From assembly GCA_041399085.1 (NCBI GenBank), contig JAWKTM010000106.1:1-15616 (forward strand): a stretch of 15,616 bases of DNA, given 5' to 3'. Below, one piece after another: positions 5,810 through 15,543 of the stretch. Numbering within the stretch: position 1 is the stretch's first letter; the number at the start of each line of letters is the position of its first letter. Position numbers and translations under genes: made by a program. The DNA is from JAWKTM01 sp041399085 (GTDB lineage Bacteria; Planctomycetota; Planctomycetia; Pirellulales; Pirellulaceae). The notes below the pieces were generated by a model, which was not told the origin of the DNA, did not search any database, and saw only the letters and a program-made list of their open reading frames with translations.

Positions 5810-6833
5810 ATGAGCGAAATGAATCCCGACGATGTGGCTGCCGTGAAACGCTGCCAGGAAGAATACAGCCGCTTGCGACAGGAATTGTCCAAGGTGATCG
5901 TCGGCCAGGACGATGTGATCGAGCAGGTGCTGGTGGCCATGTTCGCTCGCGGCCACGCGCTGCTCGAAGGCGTGCCGGGCTTGGCCAAGACGCTGTTGAT
6001 TAGCTCGCTGGGGCAGGCGTTGCACCTGTCGTTCAAGCGAATCCAGTTCACGCCCGACTTGATGCCCAGCGACGTGACGGGCGCCGAAGTGATTCAAGAG
6101 GATCTGGAGACTCGGCAACGAGCCTATCGGTTCTTGCCCGGTCCGATTTTCGCCAATCTTCTGTTGGCCGACGAAACTAACCGCACGCCGCCCAAGACAC
6201 AGGCCGCGATGCTCGGAAACGATGCAAGAACGCCAAGTGAGCCGGCGGCCAGATGCACAAACTGCCGGCTCCGTTCTTTGTATTGGCCACGCAAAACCCG
6301 CTGGAGCAAGAAGGAACGTATCCGTTCCCGAAGCCCAGCTTGACCGCTTCCTGCTGTACATCAAAGTTGACTATCCCACGGGCGCCGAGGAGTGGGAAGT
6401 CGCTCGTCGCGTCACCGCCGGGGAATTGGGTGAAATCCAACCGTGCATGTCGGGCGAAGAAATCATCTCGCTGCAGAAGCTGGTGAATCGGGTGCCGGTC
6501 AGCGATCAAGTGCTGGGCTACGCGTGGGCATTGGTCCGAGCGACTCGGCCCAACACGCCCGAGGCGCCGGAGTTCGTGAACAAGTGGATCAGTTGGGGCG
6601 CTGGTCCGCGCGGCGTATTGACGCTGGTCACGTGCGCCAAGGCGCGAGCGATCCTACACGGACGCTTTCATGCCACGGTGGACGATGTGAAGGCGATCGT
6701 GAAGCCAGCACTGCGGCACCGCATCGCCGGCAATTACGCGGCCCAGGCGAACAGCTTGGGAAGCGAGCAGTTGCTGGACATGCTCCTGCAAGCGATCCCG
6801 GCCGACAAACGGTATGAGAAACCGGCCGCTTAG
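5810..6833 (+). CDS. MoxR family AAA+ ATPase, frameshifted
   Basis: MoxR proteins are cytoplasmic AAA+ chaperones that use ATP hydrolysis to mature or activate partner complexes, usually with VWA and DUF58 proteins. The reconstructed protein is about 340 residues, the family's normal size. It has VIVGQDDVIEQVLVAM, Walker A GVPGLAKT (about residues 54-61), a TPDLMPSDVTG loop, Walker B LLLADE (about 117-122), the sensor-type FFVLATQNPLEQEGTYP stretch, AQLDRFLLYIKVDYP, and the C-terminal lid with GPRGVLTLVTCAKARA and VKPALRHRI. Three lesions are visible: an extra G near 6213, an extra base near 6245 and a missing base near 6322. Walker B reads DETNR where DEINR is usual. The usual DUF58/VWA partners are absent: a convergent gene starts its 3' end 20 bases after the stop. 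Confidence 0.9.
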
Positions 6834-6852
6834 GCGAGCTCGCTTCGGCGAA

Positions 6853-8907
6853 TCACCGTTCCTTCCGCATCGCGTCGGCCGCACGTTGCGTATGTAGCTC
6901 CACGATCGGAATTATATCCTCCTCGACGATATATCCGCCGCTGGCCAATTTCTCACAGTATTCGCGAATCCTTCGGCGATACATATCCGCATCGCCGTAG
7001 GACTTTTCTAACGAAGGCCGCGGATCGGCGGTTTCGGTTCGTTCCGCTTCCGTGGTGGGCAGCGGAATATACGAGCCATTCAAACCAACCAATTCATTTT
7101 CCGGGCCGGTCTCTTTGTTGCGAAGGCTCCAGCCCGTGTAGCTGGCGATCGGCACGGCGACTTCCGGCGGCAACAAACATCCGAGCTCATTCCCGTCGGC
7201 GCCATATCGTGGAACCAATGCTGGATACCGATTCACAATCCGCGGCGGCAACACATCAATGATACTTTCGCTGGCCCAACGCGAACCGAGATCTAACAAC
7301 ATGGGCTGGTGGATGACTAATGGATATCTCACACCGGGAATTAATGGGAACTCGGTCGATGTTTGTGAGAAGTCAACCAACGTACCTTCGTCGATACGCG
7401 GATAGACGCTGGCGGGCGGCGCGACATCGTCGGCCGCCCAACGATCCAGCGCGATGAGCAAACCTCGTAGCAGCGGTCGATAGTCGCCCGGATTCGCGAG
7501 CGTCTGGCCGATGCCTTCGCTGGGCGGAAAGCTGGCCGGACCATGCTGAGTGCCGCCGAACGCGTAGACTCGCACGTTCTCCGGCAGCTTGGCGTCTTGT
7601 TCGCCGCGCGTGTCGGTATGCACTAGCGAACCGCCGCGGGTCCAATACTCGGTGCTGGACTGTGTATGCATCACTCGCGGCGCCGATTTGCTGGCGACGG
7701 CACGTTGCAGCAGCCCAGCGGTTCGCCCGGAGAGCGAATCGGTCTGTGTCTCATAGGCGAACGGGAAACGGTCGGCCCAACAATCGTGGTGTTCGTGCTG
7801 AGTGCAGAACGCAGTCGGCTGAGCGAAGCGATGATTGAAAGAACCGAGTCCGCCGCCAGCTACATGTGGCATCAGGCCGTCGAAAACAATTCGCCCTTGT
7901 TCATCGGCGTTGAATCCGCTGTACACCATCTCGCGCAGAAACCGCCCGCTTTGCGAGACGCCAAAACCGTGAGCTCGTCTCACAACCGGCTTGCCGTCAG
8001 CCAGCAGCGGATTGTCGCGGCCTTCGCCGTGCTTTAGCGCTGCGATCAAATCCCGCACGGCCGTGAAGCACACGCCATGAACCAACGGATCCTGCGCCTC
8101 ATAGATCAACTCGTACAAATAACCGGGGCGAAATCCGGCGGGCACTTCCAATTCAATCAGCGGCAATTGGCCCGATTCGCGCGAGCCGATTTCAGTCACA
8201 TGCACGCGAAACTGATCGCGAGGAATGGACACGCGCGAGTCGCTTTCCCGCAATCGCCAAGTCAACGTCGCGCCGGCCAGCCCGGCTTCGGTCGGTCGGT
8301 AGGCGCCGTGTTGATCGCGGTTGATGTTCATTCGCGTCGCCTTCTTCAGCGGCGCGACTTCGTAGCGGACTCGGCCCGTGATCGGGCGACCGTCGTCGGA
8401 CGCCACCGGCGCTCGCATTTGCAGCCGATGATCGCCGGGCAACAGTTCGCCGTCCCAACCGCTCCAAACCACGACGAAGCCGTTGCGCAGCAGGAATCCG
8501 TTGCCGCCCTCGCGGGGATTGTTGCCACCGGGCGAATCGTTGAAGAACCGTAACGCCAACTTGTTGCCGCGATTGTTCACGTCGTACAACGCCGCGCCGC
8601 TGGCCTTCGTCAAATCGCGAGGCGCCAGCAGACACAGATCGGCCGTGAACGTGACATGTCCCGTCGCGTCGCGATTGGCCCGTTTGAGATCGACGACTTC
8701 GGCGTTGGCGGGATGATTCACGTCCAGGCGATAATGTACGCGGCCTTCCAACACTTCGTATTCGCCCACGTCACCGAACGTCTGACCGTCGGCGAACGGA
8801 TGCCGCTCGACGATCTCGAAGCGAATCAGTTCACTGCGAGCTGATCCGGTCCACAGTACGCAGCCGACAAAAGCGACTATTCGCATCCACATTTTGATTG
8901 GTTTCAT
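6853..8907 (-). CDS. Large exported alpha/beta hydrolase (alpha/beta hydrolase domain family, PF20091-like)
   Basis: Translation from the ATG at 8907 gives 684 residues and is undamaged. The N-terminus (MKPIKMWMRIVAFVGCVLWTGSARS) is a signal peptide; ATGs at 8913 and 8958 are in-frame alternatives, and 8907 is preferred for its GTGGA ribosome site at proper spacing. The likely nucleophile is Ser320 in the elbow GVSQSGR, preceded by HGF; a conserved-looking His about 135 residues later in GGTQHGP is the likely triad base. The remaining architecture has a beta-rich N-terminal third (RFEIVERHPFADGQTFG, YDVNNRGNK, NGFVVVWSGWDGE) and a long C-terminal part with GWSLRNKETG and ELVGLNGSYIPLP, as in this family. 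The substrate is unknown; an esterase-like role outside the cytoplasm is inferred. It is divergent from the MFS gene. Confidence 0.85.
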   Translation of the reverse strand: MKPIKMWMRIVAFVGCVLWTGSARSELIRFEIVERHPFADGQTFGDVGEYEVLEGRVHYRLDVNHPANAEVVDLKRANRDATGHVTFTADLCLLAPRDLTKASGAALYDVNNRGNKLALRFFNDSPGGNNPREGGNGFLLRNGFVVVWSGWDGELLPGDHRLQMRAPVASDDGRPITGRVRYEVAPLKKATRMNINRDQHGAYRPTEAGLAGATLTWRLRESDSRVSIPRDQFRVHVTEIGSRESGQLPLIELEVPAGFRPGYLYELIYEAQDPLVHGVCFTAVRDLIAALKHGEGRDNPLLADGKPVVRRAHGFGVSQSGRFLREMVYSGFNADEQGRIVFDGLMPHVAGGGLGSFNHRFAQPTAFCTQHEHHDCWADRFPFAYETQTDSLSGRTAGLLQRAVASKSAPRVMHTQSSTEYWTRGGSLVHTDTRGEQDAKLPENVRVYAFGGTQHGPASFPPSEGIGQTLANPGDYRPLLRGLLIALDRWAADDVAPPASVYPRIDEGTLVDFSQTSTEFPLIPGVRYPLVIHQPMLLDLGSRWASESIIDVLPPRIVNRYPALVPRYGADGNELGCLLPPEVAVPIASYTGWSLRNKETGPENELVGLNGSYIPLPTTEAERTETADPRPSLEKSYGDADMYRRRIREYCEKLASGGYIVEEDIIPIVELHTQRAADAMRKER

Positions 8908-9113
8908 TTCCATTCCACATAATCCAAGGTCAGCGAGCTCATCGGTTCGGCTCGCCATTGTGATCGAACCCGGCGGGCGAAAAAAGTGCGGAGGCGACGC
9001 GGCGAACCTTGCGGCGTCGCACTGGCTCTGTTGTGGGTCGCCTTTATACTAAGCGAGCCGCCTTTGCCTCCCGCCCCACCCATCCCGCCTACGATTTCCG
9101 CCGAGAATTGTCC

Positions 9114-10473
9114 ATGAATGCCCCAGGGCCGCCCCGCGATCCGTCAGACGGCGACATGCCGCCGGGCGACGCGCCGATATCCGCCCGGCGGTTTGAACGG
9201 CGAATGAATTGCGGCGAAGTTGCCAATCCCTATGGCTCGGCCTTCTGGTTCTGCTATTTGGCCAATACGGCGTTGATGATCGCCGTCAGCATTTTGTTTC
9301 GCTATGCCGATTTCGTGATTGGATATCTGGGCGGGACCGAGCAGGATTTGGGGTTGATTGTCGGCATCGGCATGATCGGCGCGATCTTGATGCGCGTGGT
9401 GCAAGGCGTCGGGATCGATCACTACGGGCCGCGAACGGTGTGGCTGATCTGCTTGTTGCTGTTCATCGCCAGCACATGTTGGCATCTGCTGATCGGCTCG
9501 GTCGATGGCCCGTCGATCTATCTCGCGCGAGCGTTGTTCGCAACTAGCGTCGCGGGTTGTTTCGGGGCGTCGCTAACTTACATCTCGCTGAAAGTGCCGC
9601 CGCAACGCGTGGCGGAAATGGTGGGAACGCTCGGCACCTCCGGTTTCGTGGGTTTGGCGATCGGGCCGGCGATTGGCGACTTGTTCTTCAGCTCGGAAAC
9701 GATCACTCGCGGCGAGATCAACCGCATGTTCGTGGCCGCGGCCGTGATGGGTTGCGTCTCGTTCGTGTGTGCGGCCGCCGCCACGCGAGGACAAACGCGG
9801 CGCGAACGCCGGCGCCGTCCGCCGCTGTTGGCGGTTGTGCGTCGCTATCATCCGGGCGTCGTGTTGTTGGTGGCGGCGGCGATGGGGTTGGGCGTAGGCT
9901 TGCCCCACGTGTTTTTGAAGTCTTACGTCGATGACCTGGATATCCCGCGCATTCGCACGTTCTTTTGATTTATGCGGCGACGGCTTTTGGTGAGAATCCG
10001 CACGCGTCGCATCACCGAGCAGATGGGGTTCCGGCCCGTGATTCTCATGGGGCTGGGAAGTTTGGCGGCCAGCATGTTGGCTTATATGCCGGTGCAAAGC
10101 GAATGGCAGTTGGTCTTTCCAGCGTTGCTGCCAGAGTGGCTCACGCGTTTCTGTTTCCGGCCGTTGTCGCGGCCGGAGGGCACGGTTTCCGGTTCGCTAT
10201 CGAGGCGTCGCCACGACGCTGACGCTGGCCCTGTTCGACGTCGGCAATTGTTTCGGCCAGCCGTTGGTCGGCACGATGATCGTCACTTCGCGGCGATTGG
10301 AACTGCCGTCGTATCCGCTGATGTTCGCTACCGTGGCGGCGACGATGCTGTCCGTCGCGGGCTTCTACGCTTGGCGAACCAGTCCCGCTTTGGTCGCCCA
10401 GCGCCAGTCGCGGCGAGCGGCCCGGCGAGCCGGCGCGACGGTGAATGGTCGGCTCGTCTCCTTACAGGATTAG
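9114..10473 (+). CDS. Major facilitator superfamily transporter, frameshifted
   Basis: The ATG at 9114 opens a polar N-terminus followed by repeated hydrophobic helices (FWFCYLANTALMIAVSILF, LIVGIGMIGAILM, TVWLICLLLFIASTCW, GFVGLAIGPAIGDLFF, MFVAAAVMGCVSFVCAAAA, GVVLLVAAAMGLGVG). The loop GVGIDHYGPRTVW after the second helix is the MFS motif A region (usually GxLaDrfGrr). The frame stops at 9966-9968 after RIRTFF; adding one T to the T run continues it as LIYAATAF, then a second shift gives RRITEQMGFRPVILMGLGSLAASML. Later pieces are VAHAFLFPAVVAAGG, YRGVATTLTLALFDVGNCFGQPLVGTMIVT and FATVAATMLSVAGFYAW, ending at a TAG. Four or so indels lie between 9960 and 10215. About twelve helices and 450 residues are expected. 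The substrate cannot be inferred. The stop overlaps that of glcF. Confidence 0.85.
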
Positions 10474-11873
10474 GCCAGCGACTCGCGGCGATAACTCAGA
10501 TCCAGCAGTTCGATCGGATGCACGATCTTCAGCACTTGGCCCTGCATCCGTGCTTCGCAAGCGATCTGCATGAGGCAACCGGCATTGGCGGTCACCACCA
10601 CGTTCGCGCCGGTCGACAAGATGTTGTTCATCTTGCGGCGACTCAAGCGACCGGCCATTTCCGGCTCGGTCAAGTTGTACGTGCCAGCCGCGCCGCAGCA
10701 GAGTTCCGATTCCGGTAGATCGACCAGCTTCAAGCCCGGTATTTGACGCAGCAGATTTCGCGGCTGCTCGCGAACCTTCTGGGCATGGGCCAGATGGCAA
10801 GCGTCATGATAGGTCGCCGTCAGCTTCAGCTTTCCCTCGGGCGGAACCAGCCCCAGCTCATCGAGAAACTCGCAAATGTCCTTCACCTTCTCCGCGAATC
10901 GACGCCGCGACGAACGGCGACCGTCCTGCCAATGATGGCCGTAGTCCTTCAACATCGCTCCGCAACCCGCGACGTTCACAATCACGGCATCCAACTCTTC
11001 GAGATCGAAGGCCGTCACGTTGCGGTCGGCCAGCCCGCGAGCCGGTTCGTCGTTGCCGGCGTGCAAGTGGATCGCGCCACAGCAATTCTGGCCCGACGGC
11101 ACAATCACGTCGCAGCCGTTCTCTTGCAGAACGCGAGCCGTCGCCCAATTCGTCTGGCGAAACATCACGTCGGAAACGCAGCCGGTGAACAACGCCACGC
11201 GGGCTCGCCGAGTTCCCTTGGCCGGCAAAAAATCGGGCAGCGGAGGCAGTGGCTTCTCCAGCTTCGGCAGCATCGTCAGCAACCGTCCCAGCCGCGGCGG
11301 CAACAATCGCCATAATCCGCTGCCAACAATCAGCCGGTCCAAACGCAACGCCTGAGCCACGCGAGCTGGCACGAGCGCCTTTCGCAGTCGATCGGGATAT
11401 GGAAACAATCCGAAAAGAATGTACCGGTGAAACCAATCGCTGGACTTCGCGTTGCTCGACCCGCCGTTCGGCGACCGCTCCATCGCCACGCGAAACGGTT
11501 CGATCAGCTTGCCGTATTGCACGCCCGACGGACAAGCCGTCTCGCACGCTCGGCAATCCAAACACAATTCGAGATGCCGCCGCACGTCGCGGTTTAATTC
11601 CAACCGCCCGTCGGTCACCGCTCGCATCAAATAAATGCGGCCGCGGGGGCTGTCGTTCTCGTTCCCTAATTCGACATACGTGGGACAGGCCGCCGTGCAG
11701 AGCCCGCAATGCACGCAGTCGAGAAAGTACTTGTAGTCGATTCCGGCGCCCGGATTCGCCGTGGTGCCGCGCGACAGATTCGTGCTGTCCGAGCTCGCGT
11801 GTCGAGCGGGACTGGGCGGCAGCGTCGCGCGCTTTTCCTCGGCGATGGATGTTTGCTCGGCGCTGTTGGTCAT
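10470..11873 (-). CDS. glcF: Glycolate oxidase iron-sulfur subunit-like protein (GlcF / CCG-domain family)
   Basis: This intact protein of 467 residues carries electrons from glycolate (or a related 2-hydroxy acid such as lactate) oxidised by flavin subunits. It has two 4Fe-4S motifs, CVHCGLCTAACP (Cys53, 56, 59, 63) and CLDCRACETACPSGV (Cys104, 107, 110, 114). These are followed by two cysteine-rich CCG domains, the first with LFTGCVSDVMF and NCCGAIHLHAG, the second with TYHDACHLAHAQ and LCCGAAGTYN. This order is GlcF-like. The start at 11873 is chosen because GAGGT lies about nine bases upstream; a TTG four codons earlier is less likely. The N-terminal 45 residues are Ser/Thr/Ala-rich and longer than in typical GlcF. 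The flavin subunits GlcD and GlcE are not adjacent. Its TAA and the MFS TAG share bases 10470-10473. Confidence 0.88.
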   Translation of the reverse strand: MTNSAEQTSIAEEKRATLPPSPARHASSDSTNLSRGTTANPGAGIDYKYFLDCVHCGLCTAACPTYVELGNENDSPRGRIYLMRAVTDGRLELNRDVRRHLELCLDCRACETACPSGVQYGKLIEPFRVAMERSPNGGSSNAKSSDWFHRYILFGLFPYPDRLRKALVPARVAQALRLDRLIVGSGLWRLLPPRLGRLLTMLPKLEKPLPPLPDFLPAKGTRRARVALFTGCVSDVMFRQTNWATARVLQENGCDVIVPSGQNCCGAIHLHAGNDEPARGLADRNVTAFDLEELDAVIVNVAGCGAMLKDYGHHWQDGRRSSRRRFAEKVKDICEFLDELGLVPPEGKLKLTATYHDACHLAHAQKVREQPRNLLRQIPGLKLVDLPESELCCGAAGTYNLTEPEMAGRLSRRKMNNILSTGANVVVTANAGCLMQIACEARMQGQVLKIVHPIELLDLSYRRESLA

Positions 11874-12051
11874 CGGGAACCTCAAAGTGTTGGCTCAAGA
11901 AGTCAATCGCACGATTTTAGTCGGACGGCGCAAAGCAAACGACCCGCGTCGAGCCGAACGACCATCGAGCTCCCAACCAGTTCGGCGTACATCAACGCGG
12001 CTTGATTGATTAAGATCGTGAAAGTACGCGAACCCTGTTTGAGGAACGATT

Positions 12052-15000
12052 ATGCGTCGCCATTTCTGGCTGCTGGCGTGGGCTTGTTGCGGAGTCCTAT
12101 TGGTCGTGCCCGGTCGCTCGCCGCTGTTGGCCGACGGATCGAGCGAGTCGATTGACTATGTGCGGCAAGTCAAGCCGATCTTGGAAAGCCGCTGCTATGC
12201 GTGCCACGGGGCGTTGAAGCAGGAGGCCGGGCTGCGAGTTGACACGGCGGCGGCGATCATCGCCGGTGGCGACAGCGGCGCGGCCATCGCGCCCAGCGAC
12301 TCCAGCGCGAGTTTGCTGTTGACTCGCATCGCGGCGACCGACGAATTCGAGCGGATGCCGCCCGGAAGGGCGAACCGCTCACGACCGAACAGATCCAGTT
12401 GATTTCCGCACTTGATCGAACAAGGAGCCGGCGCGCCAACCGATGAACAGCCCGAGCAAGATCCCCGCGATCACTGGGCGTTTCGCGTCCCAGTGCCCTG
12501 CCCCGCCAAATGTGGCGAACGCCGATTGGGTACGAAATCCGATCGATGCTTTTGTCGCCGCCGCACGAACAGCAGTCCGCGTCGCGCCATCGGCCGATCG
12601 CCGAGATAAGCGCGCCGCGTAACGCTGGACTTAACCGGCTTGCCACCGACGCCCTCGGAAGTTTCCGACCTGGCGGACGATTCCGGAGATGGCTTACCAA
12701 CGCGTCGTCACGCGACTGCTCGACAGCCCGCAATACGGCGAGCGTTGGGGACGCCACTGGATGGACATCTGGCGGTATAGCGACTGGTGGGGCTTGGGCG
12801 CCGAGGTTCGCAATTCGCAGAAGCACATCTGGCACTGGCGCGATTGGATCATCGAATCGCTGAATGCCGACACGGGCTACGACCAGATGCTGCGCGAGAT
12901 GCTGGCCGCCGACGAACTGTACCCGAACGACTTGGACCGCTTGCGAGCGACCGGCTTTCTCGCCCGGCAATACTTCAAATTCAATCGCACCACGTGGCTG
13001 GACGGCGCGATCGAACACACGGGCAAGGCGATGCTGGGGCTGACGCTGAATTGTGCCAAATGCCACGACCACAAATACGATCCGTTTTCGCAGGAAGAGT
13101 ATTATCGGCTGCGAGCGATTTTTGAGCCGTATCAGATTCGCACCGAAGCCGTGCCCGGCGAACTGGATTTCGAGAAGAACGGCATTCCGCGAGCCTTCGA
13201 TTGCAATCTGGCCGAAGTCACGTATCTGCACATTCGTGGCGACGATCGAAATCCCGACAAGGACCGCACGATCGAGCCGGCGATTCCCGCGTTCCTGACC
13301 GGCGAAGTGAAGATCGAATCGGTGCAGTTGCCGCCCGAAGCTCATCATCCGGGCTTACGACCGTATGGTGGAAGCTTACGTGAAACAAGCCGAACAGCGG
13401 ATTGTCGCGGCACGAACGGCCATCGAAACGGCCCGCACGAAATTGGCGGAATCGGAATTGGTTGAATCCGAACGGGCGGCGAAAGCGGCCGCGGAACTGG
13501 CGGCGAAGAAAGCCGCTGAAGAAGCCGCCGCGGATACCAAACCGGCGCCTGATTCGGCTCCAGCCAAAGCCGCCGCCAACGCGCCGTATGCTGGTTCACG
13601 ACGATTTTCCGGAAGCCGCGCCCCGATCTGTGGGAGATGCGTGGATACGTGGAGCTGATGTGAAAGGTCGGCTTGTTCAATCGCAAACCGTGTGCGACGC
13701 GAGCCGCATTGCGGTTGAAGCAATCGCCGCCAACGGACTTCGAGGCCTGACTGAAATACATCGCGCGCGGCGGCCAGCAATGGAAGCCGGTCGGAATCAC
13801 GTGTTCGACGTGGTCGAGCAGAACGAGGTGCTCGCCTACCTCAGCTCGTACGCCGCTGGCCCCAAGTCACAGATTTCATACAAAGCCGAAGTGAATCACA
13901 CTTATCCGCCCAATGTCGCGCAAGCTCGGCCTGTGCCGTTGGACCAGCCGTATGAGTTGCTGCTGCGAGAGCGCCTGCGCGCCTTGGTCAATGTGGTGGC
14001 CGACGGCGAACATTCGCTGGCGTATCGCTTGCCCATCGAACGGCGGGCGGGCACGCTCGAGCTGATTACGTTCGACGCTCACGCCGAGTTTTTGGAGTTC
14101 GAACTGCGCGAGTTGCCGCCGTCGGTGATGTTGGCCGAAGCCGCCGCGCCCGCCAACGCCAAACCGGGCGATGCGAAGCCGACCGGCCCGTTGCCCGTCG
14201 AACAGGCGAAGTGGAACGTGACAATCGCCGAACGCACGCTCGCCGTGGCCGAAGCGGAGTTGGCCGCCGTGCAAGCTCGCGCCGCCGCCGATCGCGCTCG
14301 TTATCTCACGCCTTCCGCCGAGACGGACTCCACCGCGTCGGCGGAAGATTTCGCGCGAGCCGCCTCGCGGGCCGAACGCGTTTTGGCTGCGGCCAAAGCC
14401 GACGAAGCGTTAGCTCGCGCCGAACTGGCCGTGCTGCAAGCTGCCGCCGACAAGCGAGCCGAGGCCGAAAAGAACCTGGCTGCCGCGAAGACCGCACTCG
14501 ACGCCGCTCGTCAAGCCGTCGAGCGCGACGACACGACCTACGCCTCGTTGCGCGGCGCGCTCAAGACGCTGGAAAACAACCTGGAGAACGAAGCTTCTCG
14601 ATCAAAACCGTTTCCGACCACCAGCACCGGCCGCCGCACGGCTTTGGCCAACTGGATCGCCGCCGAAACGAACCCGCTGACCGCGCGCGTCGCCGTGAAC
14701 CACATCTGGAGCCGCCACTTCGGTCGTCCGCTGGTCGCGACCGTGTTCGACTTCGGACGCAAAGGCAACCCGCCTTCGCATCCCGAATTGCTGGATTGGC
14801 TGGCGGTCGAGCTGGTCGAAAACGGCTGGAGCATGAAGCACCTGCATCGGTTGATCGTGCTGTCGAACGCGTATCGCATGAGTTCGTCGCAAGCCGGAGT
14901 CAGCTCGGCCACGCTGCAAGCCGATCCCGATAACCGGTTCTATTGGCGAATGAATCCGATTCGCATGGAAGCTCAAGCGGTGCGAGACAGCCTGCTGCAT

Positions 15001-15495
15001 CTGGCTGGCGATTTGGACCTGACAATGGGTGGGCCGTCGATCGCGGTGGGCGACGATGGTTCGCGTCGCCGCAGCTTGTACTACGTCCACTCGCACAACG
15101 ACCATCAGAAGTTTCTGTCGATGTTTGACGACGCTAACGTTTTGGAGTGTTATCGCCGCGCGGAAAGCATTGTGCCGCAACAAGCCTTGGCGCTGGAAAA
15201 CAGCACGCTCGCCGCCTCGGCCGCGGCCAAGATCGCCGCGACGATCACCACGAAAATCGCGTCGCCCGATCGCACCGAGTCCGATTCGATCAAGACCGAC
15301 GCGTTCCTGCGCGAAGCTTTCTCGACCGTGCTCTGCGTCGAACCGAACGTGGACGAACTCGCGTTGGCCGCCGAAGCCTTCGACCAGTTTGTCGAAGCCG
15401 CGAAAGTTCGCAAACATGCCGATCCCGAATCACAAGCTCGCACGAATCTGATTCACGCGCTGCTGAATCACAACGACTTCATCACAATCCGTTAA
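12052..15495 (+). CDS. Exported planctomycete PSCyt1-DUF1549-DUF1553 protein with two coiled-coil segments, frameshifted
   Basis: About 1,150 residues are encoded. The ATG at 12052 has a GAGGAA ribosome site and a signal peptide ending near residue 27. The PSCyt1 domain follows with heme-type CYACHG (Cys48, Cys51, His52) and MPP before the first break. DUF1549 (about 12620-13330) has LDLTGLPPTPSEVSDL, RLLDSPQYGERWGRHWMDIWRY, GFLARQYFKFNR and a second CxxCH, LNCAKCHDHKYDP. An Ala/Glu/Lys coiled coil lies at about 13365-13570. A beta-rich region of unknown type (about 13620-14130) has EVLAYLSSYAAGPKSQISY and LAYRLPIERRAGTLELITF. A second long coiled coil covers about 14190-14600, then DUF1553 (GRRTALANWIAAETNPLTARV, VNHIWSRHFGRPLV, HPELLDWLAVELVENGWSMK) to the end. 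Lesions cluster at 12360-12690, 13363, about 13600, and two in-frame TGA codons (13661, 13748). The likely role is an exported redox-linked or polymer-degradation protein; the exact function is unknown. Confidence 0.88.
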
Positions 15496-15543
15496 TGCCG
15501 GCCGCCGCGAAACCAACCGCCGCGCACTTGCCGCCTCGAAACC

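Noticed and set aside
9009..9113. Longer MFS start at 9009
   Set aside because: It would add 35 Arg-rich residues without family similarity; the ATG at 9114 is a more natural beginning.
10858..11898. 346-codon minus-strand frame offset from glcF
   Set aside because: Arg-rich shadow frame within glcF, whose own frame has all the iron-sulfur cysteines and a proper start.
12257..13348. 363-codon minus-strand open frame opposite the PSCyt1/DUF1549 region
   Set aside because: The plus strand here encodes strongly conserved DUF1549 motifs; the antisense product is of low-complexity composition with no domain.
13661..13750. TGA read as Trp (alternative genetic code)
   Set aside because: TGA serves as a normal stop for hsp20, the Nei gene and the DUF1553 neighbours, and one of the three Trp-to-stop changes is TAG; single-base errors or mutations explain the data better.
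13876..14274. Minus-strand Gly/Arg/His-rich frame under the middle domain of the PSCyt gene
   Set aside because: Composition is that of an antisense shadow, and the plus strand is clearly coding.
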